DNA from: Apteryx mantelli
Taxonomy: Eukaryota > Chordata > Aves > Apterygiformes > Apterygidae
DNA: 64,000 bases
Assembly: GCF_036417845.1 (NCBI RefSeq)
Contig: NC_089981.1
Coordinates: 21,906,001-21,970,000 of the forward strand
Direction: 5' to 3'
Part shown: positions 35,168 through 49,000 of the stretch, piece by piece
Position numbering within the stretch: the stretch's first letter is position 1
Layout of the letters: the number at the start of each line of letters is the position of its first letter
Translations under genes and position numbers: made by a program
The notes under the pieces: generated by a model
The model's input: the letters and a program-made list of their open reading frames with translations, nothing else
Databases searched by the model: none
What the model was told of the DNA's origin: nothing

Positions 35168-36767
35168 CCCTCCTTGGCTCATACTGTTTAAATCTGCTCT
35201 CAGCTTGCTTGCACAGCTCACTTCTGCCCTGCAGTGCAGACCGTAGATCTGGAGAAGGAGAAGTCTAACACAATCAGTGCAGCAAGGCTTTAAAAAGTGG
35301 TGGTGTTGCTGAAGACAAGCTGTCTGGAGGGTGTTATGTTGGATCAGTATGTCAGGAGGTGGATTGGGGTAGGGATGTATTGTACGCACCTTTACAGTCA
35401 CAGTGCTGTATTAGAGGGGTGCTCTCATTCCTTGCCTTTTTGTTTCAGGTACTTGTAAATAATGGAAATTATTTTCTTTGGCATCTGATATGTCTCCATG
35501 ATCATGGAGTTTCCTTCCTTCAAAGGTGAACATTTCAGATTAAAATTCTGTTTGGCAGCTAATGAGCTTTCAAAACAGAGGCTGGGAGGCAAGAGGGGCA
35601 GGAATGCCCAGCTTATTAAATTTTTCCCATCTTATATCCCAGTGTAGGAATTTTCTGACCTTTCTTTGTGCTGTAATAACATGAGATGAAATTACTGTTT
35701 GGGAAACATTAACAGGAGAATGTCAGAGGTGGAAGGTCAGTTGGGGGACCTGGGTGGGAGAGTGGTGGGAGAAACGTTCCTTCTCATTCCTCTGTCGCTT
35801 GCACAGACCTTGCTCCTCTCTGCCTTTGTCCCGCTCTGCGCTCTTGGAGTTGTCATACAGCTTTGGTGTTTGAGGGTGGCACAAATGAGCAACAGGAGGA
35901 GGAAAAGGTAGTGTTATTACCAGAGAAACCAAGAGCAGGAGCACAGGTATCGGAGCAGTGGGGTGTAGTGTGCACAACCTCAGAAGCTGCTTTTTCTCTT
36001 CTGCTGAAGAACCTCTGCATCCAGAAAGACACTCTCCTGTTACCCTCCTGTTAGTCCTGCTGCCTGTGTTTGGGTCAGAAGTGTGCCTTCTTTGCAGCCC
36101 CCTCCCCGGTTGAGGGCTCAGGGCCTTCCTGAGGGCTTTCCTGTGTCTCTTCTGTGCGCTGCCTGTGCTCTCCCAGCTGGCAGAGCATGTGGAGTGAAAA
36201 CCTGGCCCCAAAGGGCTGAAGGATGAAACTGGTGGGAAATTCTGGCGAGGGCGAGCGAGAAGTGTCCCAGCCGAGGCAGCCAGGGAGCTGTATGAGAGCT
36301 GGGAGCTGGCCCTGCCTGTGGTGCTCCAGCCCCACGTCTCCGCAGATGTGCAGTACTGCTGTGTGCACAAGCAGAGTTATCCACGAGTTGAATATACTCT
36401 TCCCATCCTCTTGTCTCTGCTGAAACCTTCCCTTGGCGCCTGGCTTTTGCCAGCAGAGATCTCTGATTTCCCTGTAGGTCTGAGCCAGAGGACGAGTGGT
36501 GGCAATAAGCGTCCTTGCTAGATGAGAGGTCTGGAGGCCGTCAGTGTGCCGAGTTATCCCTCTGTGTTAGGCTCAGTTACACCTCTGTTTGGTAGGGACT
36601 GTGCCTCCGTGGCAAACTCTGCTTACAGTCTCTCTTTCCGCCTACTCCTCGGTCACGGCTATGGGTGCTGAATGTTGTTCGTTCAGACCACATGCAACTA
36701 GGTGATACGTGGGGTGGAGGTGGAGGGAGCGTGTTTGACTGGGGTTTCTCTGTTTCCTGCCCCACAG

Positions 36768-37020
36768 CTCTTCCATTTGCCACTGCCCTGGGGGGAAAGG
36801 CTTTGAGAAGATGGAGAACCGGAGAGGAGCGCTCTTGGGATACAGCCACTGGGAAGAAGAGGAGGGAGACGAGGAGGATGGGGTGGCTCCTGGTGCTTCT
36901 CCTTCCAGCCAAATGAGTGAATTGGAGGATGTGCAGGTGGAGATGTTCGAGAAGGCAAGGGAGCTCTTCCAGCTGTGTGACAAGGACGAGAAGGGCTTTA
37001 TCACCAAGGTGGACATGCAG
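36768..37020 (+). CDS. CRACR2B: CRACR2B exon with start codon and EF-hand 1 (coding from 36811)
   Basis: The acceptor TTTCCTGCCCCACAG ends at 36767. The first 43 bases are 5' UTR, and the CDS runs 36811-37020 to donor GTGAGG. It encodes residues 1-70: an acidic stretch, then [20 protein letters not shown]. The EF-1 loop is D57 to D68 with Lys at position 5 and Asp rather than Glu at position 12, so calcium binding is probably weak. The UTR part depends on the acceptor being used. Confidence 0.85.
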
Positions 37021-40000
37021 GTGAGGGAAAATCCTTCCCCATCCAGCTTTAACAGCTCCTTCCCCTTTACAGCTCGTCCCAAGAGGAGCTGTACAGTCAT
37101 GGGAGCCAGAAGGGGGGTAGAACGTGGCATGTCTTTACCTTGGCAAGCATGGGCACGTGTATGGGCGCTGTGTGTTCTGATTTCCTGAAGCTGGACTCTG
37201 CTGCAGCCAGCTGCTAGGAATCAAAAATCCCAATTTTTTTTGTCCCCAAAATTCTTAGGACAAGGGGGACTGCAACTGCAAATTTTTAAGGGATGCATAA
37301 CATCAAAATCTTTGCAACAGTCCCTACAAACATTAAGCATGCAGCAGAATGGATGGGAGATCTGGAAATGTAGACACTTTGGTTTAGTAAAAAAATACAA
37401 CAACAAAAAACTACTACCAACAGAGAAACTATCCACCAGCCCCTTAACAAAAAAAAGCTCTGTTTTTTTTTTTTTATTATTATTTCAGCCATGGCTAAAG
37501 CCTTACCTCAAAAACTCACTTTAGGCCTGAATTATAACTTTTCTCTAGAATAATGTATTTTGGTGTTTTCTGTTAAAACAGTGTTTGTCAACAGAATCTC
37601 TAGTTATTTGTGTCTTTTGTTTTAACAACTTACTTTATTGGGAAGGTTACATATGAATTATTTTTCCTCTGTCCAATCTCTCTCTCCATCTATAATTATC
37701 ACTTGGCAGGACCTGTTTAATAAGTAAAAGCTGGATTAATTATAGACTCACTTTGTTTTGGGTTGTGTGATGCCTAATTTTGTGTACTTATGTTAATAGC
37801 TATTTATTAAGCTTTATCTACAGCTCTGTGTTTAACAGACAGTAATGGGATTTTAGCTGTACTTGTTATTTTGAAGCTCTGTAGGGGAGCCCTTCATGCT
37901 AAATACACGTTTATTATAAAGGGAAATTTGTCTGTTCCTTGTCTGTATACTGGGAATAATGATACAATCCCAACAGACAGATGACAGAAGAAAGCTAACT
38001 CAGACATGAACTGAATGTCTTGCTTACGATCTGCAATGGATTTCCTGCCAGAGCTGGGAACTGAATCCAGGCACTCTGGATCCCAAATCATAAGCCCGTG
38101 GTCCCGCTCTGGCAGCAGTGATGGAGCTGGCACCTGCCACGCCGTGCTGACAGCTCCCCCAGGCGGAGCAGTGCCCGGGGAGACTAGTGGGCCCATGGGT
38201 CAGCCGCCTGGGTCAGAGCGGTGGGTGGGCAGGCAGGCAGTGACCTACAGGGAGCAGCTCTGAACTGGGGGGAGGAAGAGGGCTGAGCTCCCTCCAAACA
38301 AAATAAGCTGAGGTTCCCTCTGTGCAATCCTGGTTGAATCATCCAGTAATGGAAAGCATTGCCGTGTCAGTGGGCCCAAACAGGCGTTTGTGTCATGACT
38401 CAGCTGTCCTGGCAGACTGTCACATCCCGGCTGGGATGCACTGCTATAAGGGCACATCGCTGGGGACAGCAGGGGCAGAGCGAGTCACGTGGAAGACTTG
38501 AGTCACGCCTTCATCTTGTCCTTTCTTCTGTCTCTGTAGAGGCTCCAGAATGAACTCCCCCTTACGCCTGAGCAGCTGGAGACTGTTTTTGACAGCTTGG
38601 AACAGAACGATAATGGATACCTGACGCCTGTGGAGTTCAGTATGGGACTAGGTAAGAACTGCACAAAAACAGAGGTAGGAAAAAGTCTGTCTGCGTCAAG
38701 GTGTTTTATGTTGGCAAGAAAGCAGAAGATACAGTTGTTCTGCTGAAGCCATACCAGTTGTCCAGCACAATGCCCCATGTTTACATGAGTACTGTTGGAG
38801 AGAGGTGTGTATGTAATAGCCTCTTTACCTGCTGTCCCCCTCCCTGAGGCTTTGCATCTGCTTGTTCCAAGGCTGTTATCTGTCTACATGGTAGAGCCAG
38901 GCTCTGAGCCTCTCTTGCTGGAGATGGTTGCAGTGTGTATCTGGCTGTGTGATCAACAGTTGTTCATTTGGACAAAGACCCTTGTTTTATGAGGGGACAG
39001 AAATATGCTTCTTGGCAACTGTCTCTATCCCATTGGTTTATGCAACGGTGTCCAAAGAGTTAGTAGAAGTCCTGTTAGTAGGATAACACAGTGACAAATT
39101 AGATTTGCTTCTCTCACTAAACACTAGAAGAATGCTAATCCTATACTTAAGTCATCATCCAGCAGTACAAACAGTGCGAGAGGTGATGAAGGAGGAGGGG
39201 TGACCGTAGCAATAATTACCTGTGGGTGCTCAGTTGCCTTAGTTGGCTGTCAGCTCTCAGGAAGCCTGCACCCCTTACCCCTTCCTTAGTCGGGTTGCCT
39301 GGACCTGTGGAGGAGTTACTGGCATCAGAATCAGAACACAGCACATAGACATATGTGGTCTAGGATTTTCAGAAATGATTAAGGAGGCTCTCGAGTTGCT
39401 ATGTCCCAGTTGCTCAGATTGTAGCTGCCAAGGGCTTTCTCCCAATGAGGGGTGCCTTTTTGGTGCTTCAGTTTGAATAACCAGAAACAGCCACCCCTGA
39501 AAAGAGAAGCTGTAAAGATTTCCTCAGAATAAACGTGGAAAGCTTTGTCTCAGGCCAGTCTATTCTGGGAATGCGCAAATCCAGAGTACCTGACGACCTG
39601 CTGCAGGTGTGAAGCCTTGTTGTCTGGTGCTTCCTCAGAAACAAGTCATCTTGACAGCATGGGCTTTTCTGCCCTGCTCTGTGTGGAAGGTGAACGGGTG
39701 CCATTTGGGCACCTTGGTATCTACTGTACCTTCTGTACTGTGACCTGGTTGTTTCCAAATCTTATTGCTTGGGATGTTTGCTGCAGCCATAGCCATGGAC
39801 AGGCATCATAAGAGCACCTGCGTCAGTGCCTTTGCTGGCGTAGGCAGGCAAGATTTCTCTTTGTGCCAACCATCCTGGCTGACCCTTCTGACTAAGCCTG
39901 AAACAGAACAAGTTGTTGGGCTGTGTTGGCAGCCTAACTCCATGGGATTTACTCCAGTCTAGACAAAACACTTTGTTTCTGCATTTCTTTCCTTATGGTC

Positions 40001-43000
40001 ACACTGTGTCTGGCTTCCCTGAATCCTTTTCAGGCTTTGCCTCTAACTTGCAAGTTTGCCCTGGTATATTGCTGTTTAAAGCAATTTATGAGATCCTTCC
40101 TTTATGAGACGTTCAAAGTGCCTAATCCAAGCCCATCTCCTTAATTAACTGTCCAAGCCTTCAGGTTTTAAGCTGGAGTAAGGCCTGTCTGTCCACATTG
40201 TAAGTTTTTTTTTTTTTTTTTTACAGCGCATGGTTTTAAGAGTAAGAGAAAAGCTTCCAGGTCCTCCATCTTTCTGCAATACTCCCTGTATCGGGAGAAA
40301 TACATTGCAAATCCAAGCAACCTGCATTTTGTGCTGGACTGGAGTGGCCTTGAGCCTCACGGGTTTCTAGCAGGCATTCAGGGTACAGAGAAGCTATAGC
40401 TGCCTGGGAGGAGAAGGAAGCACAGTAGGGCAAGCTGCCTGTTTGTTGGGCACAGTCCTTGGTGTCAGAGCACAGACAGAGGGAAGATGGGGAGGGAAAA
40501 GGAGCTCACATTAAATAAAACCTCAGCACTCTCTTTTACAGATGACTCCTCGCAGCCTTATAAGTAGCTAATAGAGAGGGTGAGGTAATGAGATTTAGCT
40601 TGGAGCCAGGAGTGGTGGGGTAAAGTGACTTCAGGTACGCAGGCTTTGGACTTCTTCCTCTAAGAGCAGCTTCATGTTCTCATCCATGCTCTGCAAGTCC
40701 TTGGCACCTGGCCCTGTGGCTTGGATATCACCTCTGTCTTCTGGACCAAGCAGATATATTTTAGAAAGGAAGGGTAGTTCCTAATGATGGCCTGGTCTCT
40801 GTATACAGGATTAGGGCTGGGATCTGGATAGGATTGCTTGATTTGTTTCTTTAAGCAGAATTTGTCCCCCAGTGCCAATATTTGTCACATTCCTTGAAGA
40901 GCAGGAAGTTCTCATGGCATTAATGTCTCAGCGTGAAACAGGATCTGGATAGCTGGAAGCCATCCTTACGTAGGATGGGGCGGGAGGGGGTGTTCAGAGA
41001 TTAACTGCCTTTTGTTCAGACACTGTACACATTCCTAGCAAGAGGCAGCCCTGTCCTGCAGCGCTTGAATCAGAAGAGATGTGACGCGTGAGAAGGGAAG
41101 GGTGATTATCTCTCCCACCACCACCCCATTTTTTTTGGCTGGGGAAGCTGAGGCACAGAGCTATTCAGTGCCTGGCTTGCAGTCCTAGGGGGACCTTGTG
41201 GGCCTTGACCAGGGACGATTGGCAACTGGACCCCAGTGCCCCTCCACCAGAGTGAAGTGAGCTAATGCCAAATGTTTCATGTGCTGAGAGTCCAAGGCCG
41301 CAGGTGGTATATCATCTCAGCCCGGGCTTGAGCAGTGCCGGAGGAGCCCGTTGTTGGGCTGGAAGCCTGTTTCAGCCCCAGCATTGCAGATTGGAAGCTG
41401 ACATCGCTCAGGATGTAAGAATGGAGGCTCTTTACTGACCAAGAGCTGTGTTCTACAATAACAGCATTCAGGCAGCTTCTCATGGAGCTGTGTCAGGTTG
41501 CCATTTAAATAGCACACAATTAAATGATATACAACTTGACTTTCCTTTTTTTCCTTCTTCCCTTCTCCTTCCACCAGGGAAGTTAATAGGGATTGAATTG
41601 TGTCAAGGATCTGGGAGCACAGATCACTCCAGACATGAGGAGACTTTTGAGTCAGGCTGGTCAGATGACTTGGACCCAGCAGATGATGAAGAGAAAAGAT
41701 TTTGTTCCATGATGGAGCAGCTCGGAGCAGCCCAAGTGTTTGACGAGTAAGTCGGGGAATCTCATGGCTTCATTTCTACCCTGCCTTGATCTTGCAATAT
41801 CAAAACTTCAGAGTACCAGCAAAGACCAAGGAGGTGGACAGAGCTGATTGTTCTCTGAAGCAGTTTGGGCTTTTTGTCTTGTAGTCTTGTGTTCTCATAT
41901 GCTCAGTAACAAATGCAGTGAAGTCTGGGTTATCTCATCAAACAGTTATCAATTGCCTTTAGTGCAGTGCTTTTCTCAAAGAGCTTCCCAAACTATAAAT
42001 TCATATTACAGCTGTAAAATGTAGCAGTTGGTGACATGGAAACCCATCTGCACACAGCAAATTAAAACAAGTATGTGAGGGTTAGATAAGGTGAGGAGGA
42101 CAAGTGTGCTTTCTCTTCCAAAATGTTGTGTGATTGTTCACGTATGTTCAGACAATCTTAGTTCTAAGAGTCTGTGTGAAAGACCTGTGCTGCTGGGACT
42201 AGGCTGTTCTTGAAAAGGGTGAGAGGCCAAGCTGGGCGAGGGATGCTCACCTGAGCCTTGAAGCTTGAGTGGGGTGGCCCAACGGCGTCTGTGGCAGCCC
42301 TTTCTTTCAGGCATCATAGTCCAGCAGTGTTGCCAGTTTGCAGGGAGCAGCCTGTCCCATGTAGGGACTGCCACTAATGGAAGCTGAGAGCGCAGGAGCT
42401 TGCTGCTTGCAGAGCTGTGTTGTCACAAAACAGAATTTTTCTCTCATTTGCATTGTGATGCAAAGCACCTGCATGTTTCTTCTGAGGCTAAGCTTTTCCT
42501 GCTGGTAAGAAAAATTCTGGGAGGCTGATACGCCTGAAGTAATGGGATGACACTGTGAAAGGCTATAGTACTGTCCTGGATAAATAGTCACTGCTGTTTA
42601 CAACTCTGCTTTGAGAAACATCAGGTCTTAAAGTGGGATTATCCTGTGTTTTATTTTGACCACTTACTTGCGGTTTTGTGCAATGAGTTCAGTAGCTATT
42701 TCATGTGAAGCTTTTGGGCCAAGCCAGCTGTTGTAAAGAATTAACACAAAACAGAAGCTAATTGGGGGTGGTGTAGAGAGCTGGCCTATCTTCATTGTTT
42801 TTGCTGAAGAAGGATGGGTTTGTTTATAAATGGGACTGGATATTTTCTGTTACCTAAAGAATGAGATTTTGATGAAGTGTTAGTAACTTTCAACTTGAAG
42901 GAGAAAAAGAAAAGGGAGAATATCTTATGATGGTGATGGGGGATATCAAGGGCTTGGTGTGTTTTTTGTTTTTGCACAAAGAATATTAAGGGAGACAAAT

Positions 43001-46000
43001 ACATACACAAAGAAAAATCTCTACCCAAATGATGTCTATGAGTATAATTATTTTGTACTTTTAATGGCAGTTCCTCCAAAGTGTGTCACAGATCAAAAAA
43101 AAAAGATTTTCCCCAAAAAGCCTTTGAAGAGAAGCATGAGGGGTTGTCTCAGTCCTTGCTGGCTTAAGAGACTCTATGGGAAAGAGTAAGTTTATAAGTG
43201 CTATGTTCTAGTTGTGATGAATTAAATGCCAGAACAGTGTAATGGTTATTGTAGGCTCTGAAAGGCAAGACTTTGGGTTTCCAGGGCTTCCTCTATTCCA
43301 AACTTGAGGTGACAGCTTGGGAAATTTCCTTCTTTTGCTTGTGCCTCAGTTTCCATGCTTGTTAATTTTTTATTTTATTTTATTTTATTTTTTAAACAAG
43401 GACATTAACATCCACCAGTACAATCCTGGTGTGAGGACTGCACCTAGGTGATGTGTGCTAAAATCCTTGGATTATAATAGTTTGCTGCTTGATCACAGCT
43501 CACCACAAATTTGATGGATGTTCACATCTTCAAATCTTGGTTTACACATTAAATGTATTATTACTGAATAATTGAAAAATATTCCAGACTAGTCATTCCA
43601 GAATTGCTTCATAGGTGACTTCTCTCTTTTAGATTACTTCCTCTATTTTATCCTCTTGCTAACCGATAATGGCAGTAGATCTCGCTCTACATCACTCAGT
43701 CGACATTTACCCTCCTTCTTTGCTGTGGTGGTGTAATGCAGAAGGTCATGGGAGAAGGGCAGTCCATCTGTCCCTGAATGCATATTGGAAGTGGAATAAC
43801 AATCCATATGATGACACAGAAACTCATTTGCTTTCCTTCTCTCTTTTATGCTTGCTCCAGTCCAAGTGAGGTTCGGGAGCTCTGGGCCCGGCTACGAAAG
43901 GAGCATCCAGAGCTCTTGTCCAATTTTGAGGAGTTTCTGTTGCGTGTTTCATCGTACATCAGGGAGGCGCATCATGAGAAAGAGTCTATGGAGCAGGCAT
44001 TGAAGCGGTAAGGAGAACATCATGACCACTTGCTGCCAGGAACCAGTTGATGCAATTTGATGTGTTAAGTTCAGCCTCAGTGGAGACTGCATTGCAGGAC
44101 AGAGGGAGACGTTTTTTGCTGTGAATAAAATGACTTTATCTTGATCTGATCCCCACAGATTTGTTTTGCATTGATGCCAACCCATAACACTTGGTCCAGC
44201 TAAAATCCCATTCCAATAAGTTTTTGGCATTGCCATGCTCCTTTGTACTTACCTTGCAATCAACTGTTAGTAGGAAGCTTTCTTCACTCTCCTCTCCTGT
44301 TTTCTTTCTGCATTCTCCTTCTCCCTCCTGACGTGTGCGCCCCCTTCCTTTTGTAGGAAGGAGACAGACCATGACCGAGAAGTCAGGTGCCTTTATGAAG
44401 AAATGGAGCAACAGATCAAAGCAGAAAGGGAGAGGCTGATCTGCCAGGTACCTCATCTCTCTTGGCTGGAGAGTCCTCAAACTTTCTTTGGTCTGAAGAA
44501 TGGCTGGTGGCTTATCTGGCCAAGCAACAGCTCTTACCGCGCTGGGTGTTGTATGCGTAGTCATGTATATTTACCTCTGCAGGAAGCACTGAGACATGAC
44601 AGGAGTAACCTGCTTCAGAAGGAACTGCATAGCAAAGAGCAGGAGCTAGAGAAAATCCTCTATCGCCAGAAGAAGGTAACAGGACCCAAAGCCTTTCTAA
44701 AGAAGCATGCCACCTTCTAGTGTCTTTCTGCTAAGCCCTTTTCTGACTGAGGATGGTTTTCATCTGCTGAGGGCTGGTGCTAGCTAGTCCAGTTCTCTGA
44801 CTGTCTCTGAAGGTGTTGAAGTGGATTGGTTTGTCTTCAGCTGTAATGGCTGCCTGTGAACATTTCCCCCACACACACTCATTTTCTTATCTGTTTTGGT
44901 TTCTTTTCTTGTACTCCTCCCATCAGCTGGACAATGACTTTATCTGGCAAGGAAGACTGGGTGAAGATTTAGAAGTTGTGAGTTTGGAGCCTTCTGTAGC
45001 ATGTAAGAAAGCTGTGTATGGACATGCAAGAGCCAAATCTCTCTAGTCTGTGTTTTCTGGCTGCTCCAGAATAACCCAGGGTAAAAAAATACTGCATCTG
45101 GCTTAAATAAAGCAGCCTAGCAGTTCTGTGACAATTAGAGCTGTACGTACTGTACACTTGCATTTCAGCACCTAATGATGTACTGATTAATCAGTCACCA
45201 AAGAGATCAAAGCAGAAACTTTCCTTTGGCCTGCTGTCCCTGGTATGTGTATTTGCATGGGGCCATGCATTCTGAGTGTCTTCCTTTTCCTCTGAAGAAC
45301 CCAGGCATGACCCCTGGAGAAACAAGCTATGGGAGGTACCTGAAAGATGCTGGCAACTTGAGGTTTCCCTGTTGAGTACCTAGCTGTGATGTGAATGAAA
45401 CAGCAGTTCTCTCAAAACACCAGCACAGTGTGCAGCAGCCAGAAAAGCCAGCAGAGCTTTGGATGCTATCAGGAAGTATTTTGAGAATAAGATAGAGGAC
45501 ATTTTCCTGCTACCCACAACCTCAGTGTGCCCATTTCTCAAGTGCTTGTGCAACTCTGGTCTCCTCTAACTCCATTGTGCCCTACTTGAGATGTGGAGGT
45601 ACAGAGAACTAAAATGATTGAGGAGATGGAGCATCTATCTTATGAGCAGAGACTAGAAAAGCTTACACTCTTCATTTTGGAGAGGAGGAGACTGAGGGAG
45701 GGTGTAACCAAGTTTTACAGTATTGGGAAGGTGGGTGGATAAGGTGCATGTGGAATTATTATCCACTAAGTCCTGCACCAGCAGAGCTAGGGGAGACTTG
45801 ATAAGGCTAATATGAAGTTGGTTTAAAAGAAAGTACTTCTTTTACAGGGGATTAGTGAACTTCTAGAATTTGTTGCCGCAGGAGGCTGTGGAGGCAGACA
45901 GTATTAGCAGTTCAAAAAGGGACTGGTCAAACTAATGGGCAATAGGCTCATAAACAGGTACAAAAAGGAGGAATAGACAAGGATATAGCCTCTAACATCC

Positions 46001-49000
46001 CTAATCCAAGGACTGTAGATGCTGGGATGTTTGAGGGGAGTGGACCGTAGTAAGTAACGGTCAGGGCATAGTGGGCTAGATGAACCCTTATTCTGACCAA
46101 AATGGGCACATTTGTAGTGTTCTTAACTCTGAGGCTTGTACCAAACTATGTGGATAATCAGGTCCCTCTTGTGGCGAAAGTCTAGTATTGTGAGCGTGCT
46201 GTTCTGCAGTATCACTTCAGACTACATACAACATAAAATGGGATGAGTTTTGTGTGATAGAGACTTCTCAGAGAGGTGCAGGAGTTTTACTGAAAGTCTG
46301 TCCCCTGGCTTATTGAAGACCTAAAGGCTGTGGGATGGTGTTGCTGATTCTCTGAGTCTGGACTCCAGTGCCCAGAGTATGGTCCAAAGGACTGGAAGTC
46401 CCCAGGCAGAGCTGGGTGTGACTTGCGCTTGTAGCCTCAGCTGGGAGAGACGTGGGGCTGGTGTTTTAGGAACCTGGGAAAGGTTAGCTCTGCTCACTCC
46501 CCTTCATGACTGTTGTTTGCTGAGAGCAGGGCAGCAAGGAGAAAAGCACTTCAGCTTGTGCCACAGGGTGCTGCTTTAGTTTGCCTTTGAGGGTTTAACT
46601 GAAGGTGCAAAAAGGCAGGCTTAAAGTATGCATGGGTTTCCACAAGAGACCCTGTTCTGTGCTGAGATCGCATCTCTGTGCCCTTGCCTAACTTTCTAGG
46701 TGGCAAGAAGTTGTCACACATGGTATTTAGAGGGCTAAGCTCTGTACTCAAAACTTCTGAGAAAAAGAGCCTGTTCAGCCTGGGTGACCGCAACTGTGGA
46801 TGTTGGCTTTCAGTTCTCACAAGCTCTTTGACAGTCCCAGCCAAAGTGCTGTCAGTCTTTGCGGTCCTGATGTGGGAGTGGGCTGCTGTAAACTGGGAGA
46901 ATTTTTTGAGTGAGATTTAGGAAACATGATTTCTGGTCCCGTGTTCTGCTCGTGCTGCTGTCTCTATTGCAACCCCCTGGCCTTGAGCCCTGGGGAGGCT
47001 GATTCTACCACCTGCTGCACTGACTGGAACTGGCTCCTGGTGCTCCTCTCTGGTTGCAAAGCAGCGATTGTATCATTTTATATTTGGGCTATAAGTTCTC
47101 AGATGGGGACCATAATCTTTGCATAGCACCAACTTCAGCAGAGGGCCCTGGTTAGCTATAATGGCTGGCTCGACCCTGAAGTGTCAGTACCATCCTTCCA
47201 GCAATGTCCTACTCAACATCTGAAATGAGTGTGTCTGACTGCTGCGTCTCTGTCCTTGACTCTTTCCCAAGCTATGCCAGACATTTTATATGTTGTGATG
47301 AATCAAGTCACTGGTTGAATACAAGATAGCAGGCTTTGAACTTTCCAAGTCAGGCTTGTTAGTTATGCTGATGTCTTATTGCACTGTCTAGGGTGGAACT
47401 GTGCCCCAGTGGTATAAAAACAACACACTGAGACAAAACAAAGGTCCCTCTAGCCCAAGGTCCCATCTCCAACAGGAGCTTGGGCTAGAGTGAAGGTCAT
47501 CCACTTGCTTGACTTTCCATGTGTCAATATTTAAAGTAGGACCTGTGTAGTGTGACATGCCCATTACACTTCAATACATCCACCTTTCACCTACGACAGG
47601 CTTAAGAAGTCCCTAAACCAGAAGTGCTTAAAACTCCTTACAAACACACCTCTGTCTCTCCCTCCCCCCCAATTTTTTCTAGTCCTTCTTTCACCCACAT
47701 TTGCACTCTGATCTCCATAATGCCTGGCAGCAACAAGTTCCTCACACTGCCTGAAGTGCTTCCTTAGTTATGCTTGACTAATTGCATTGCTTGCTCCCCA
47801 GTGCTGGCACCGATGAGAAATAATTGTTTCCTGTTCACCTTCTTGACACCACTGGTAGTCTTGTAGACCTAAGTTGTCTTTGCCTCCTGTCTGCCTTCTT
47901 GTTTATATCTGCTCTTTCAGCCTGTTTTCTCAATCAGTCACAGCTGTAGCACAAATCCCTTCCTCTCTGTATTTAACCCTTTCTCCTCTTCCTCCTCTCT
48001 CCTTGCAGCTGGAACATCAGCTACAGTCTCTGAACTCAGAGCAACTGGAGACCCGGGTGCAGAATGAAAGGCTCCGGCACCTTAATGAAAACCTCCTGGA
48101 AGAGCTGGAGAAAAGCAAATGGGAGCTGGAGGCAGCAAAGGGGCAATTACAGAAGCTCCAGAAAGAGGCCCAGCTTGAACAGGAGCAGAAGGAGAGGTGG
48201 GGATGGGCAGGAAGGGCAGGAGGGTGGGTTGTCTGGGAGGGGATCCAGGCAGAGAGGAAGGATGTGCAAGTAATTAAAGAACAAGAATCTCTAATTAGAA
48301 GCTTTCACTCTGTCAGAGGATTGCCTGCCTCTTCTTGAGAAAGAGAAGTAACCCCAGTGATCTTACGAGCCTAAACAGGGAGTAATACTGCTACCTCTCA
48401 CCTGCCTATAGTGGGAAATGAATTTGTTCATTGATATTTGGCTATAAAAGCACTATAAAAAAATACAAGTGTCCCTCAGTCTAAAGGAGGTTTCCTTCAT
48501 TGTATTTTCCAGTTCACCATTGCCTCTGCAAAGTTCCTACAGATCCTGTGCTAATCGCTTGTGTTTCTGTTTTGGAGCTTTATCTAATAATACCCAACTG
48601 CTTTTCATTGGGATGTTTCAGTTCCAGATGGCAGTAAATGTTCTTCCCATGTCTAGCAGTTGAGGAAACTGGAGGGTGAACAGGGGAAAATGGATTACCT
48701 GTCCTCACACAGAAGGAGAGCAGGAAAGCTGGCTCTCACGGCTGTGCCTCTTCCACTGAAACATCCTAGCAAAGGATGCTTCTTTGCAAATGCAAGGGAG
48801 CTTTGTATTTCTTGCCTCACTGACTTCCACTTTTAAAATTTCCTTCACCCAGGGATGTGTTTAGAGTCTCCAAGAACATGCAGAAAGAGAAACAGAGCCT
48901 CCTTCGGCAGCTGGAGCTCCTCAGGTAAGAACAGAGGTGGTGGGAGATGCTGAGCCCTTGGTGTACAGCAGACAGCCTCAAACCCTGCTTGCTTGCTCTC

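Larger units (their letters stand above)
15641..36767. other. 21 kb non-coding stretch: probable long 5' intron of CRACR2B or intergenic DNA
   Basis: I read open frames on both strands here and found none with recognisable protein similarity, paired splice sites or domain motifs. The longest (minus, 31597-32157) runs through a MIR-like repeat. The region holds old CR1 and MIR fragments, the AT palindrome, GA tracts, an A20 run and a stray AATAAA at 33461. If the CpG island is the CRACR2B promoter, this is its first intron. Confidence 0.6.

Noticed and set aside
35723..36370. 215-codon minus-strand open frame
   Set aside because: Low-complexity Ser/Pro/Arg composition, no recognisable family, and overlapping open frames on the other strand.
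40205..40226. T18-ACAG resembling a strong splice acceptor
   Set aside because: The downstream frame shows no CRACR2-like sequence, and exons 38540-38651 and 41578-41746 join directly in frame.
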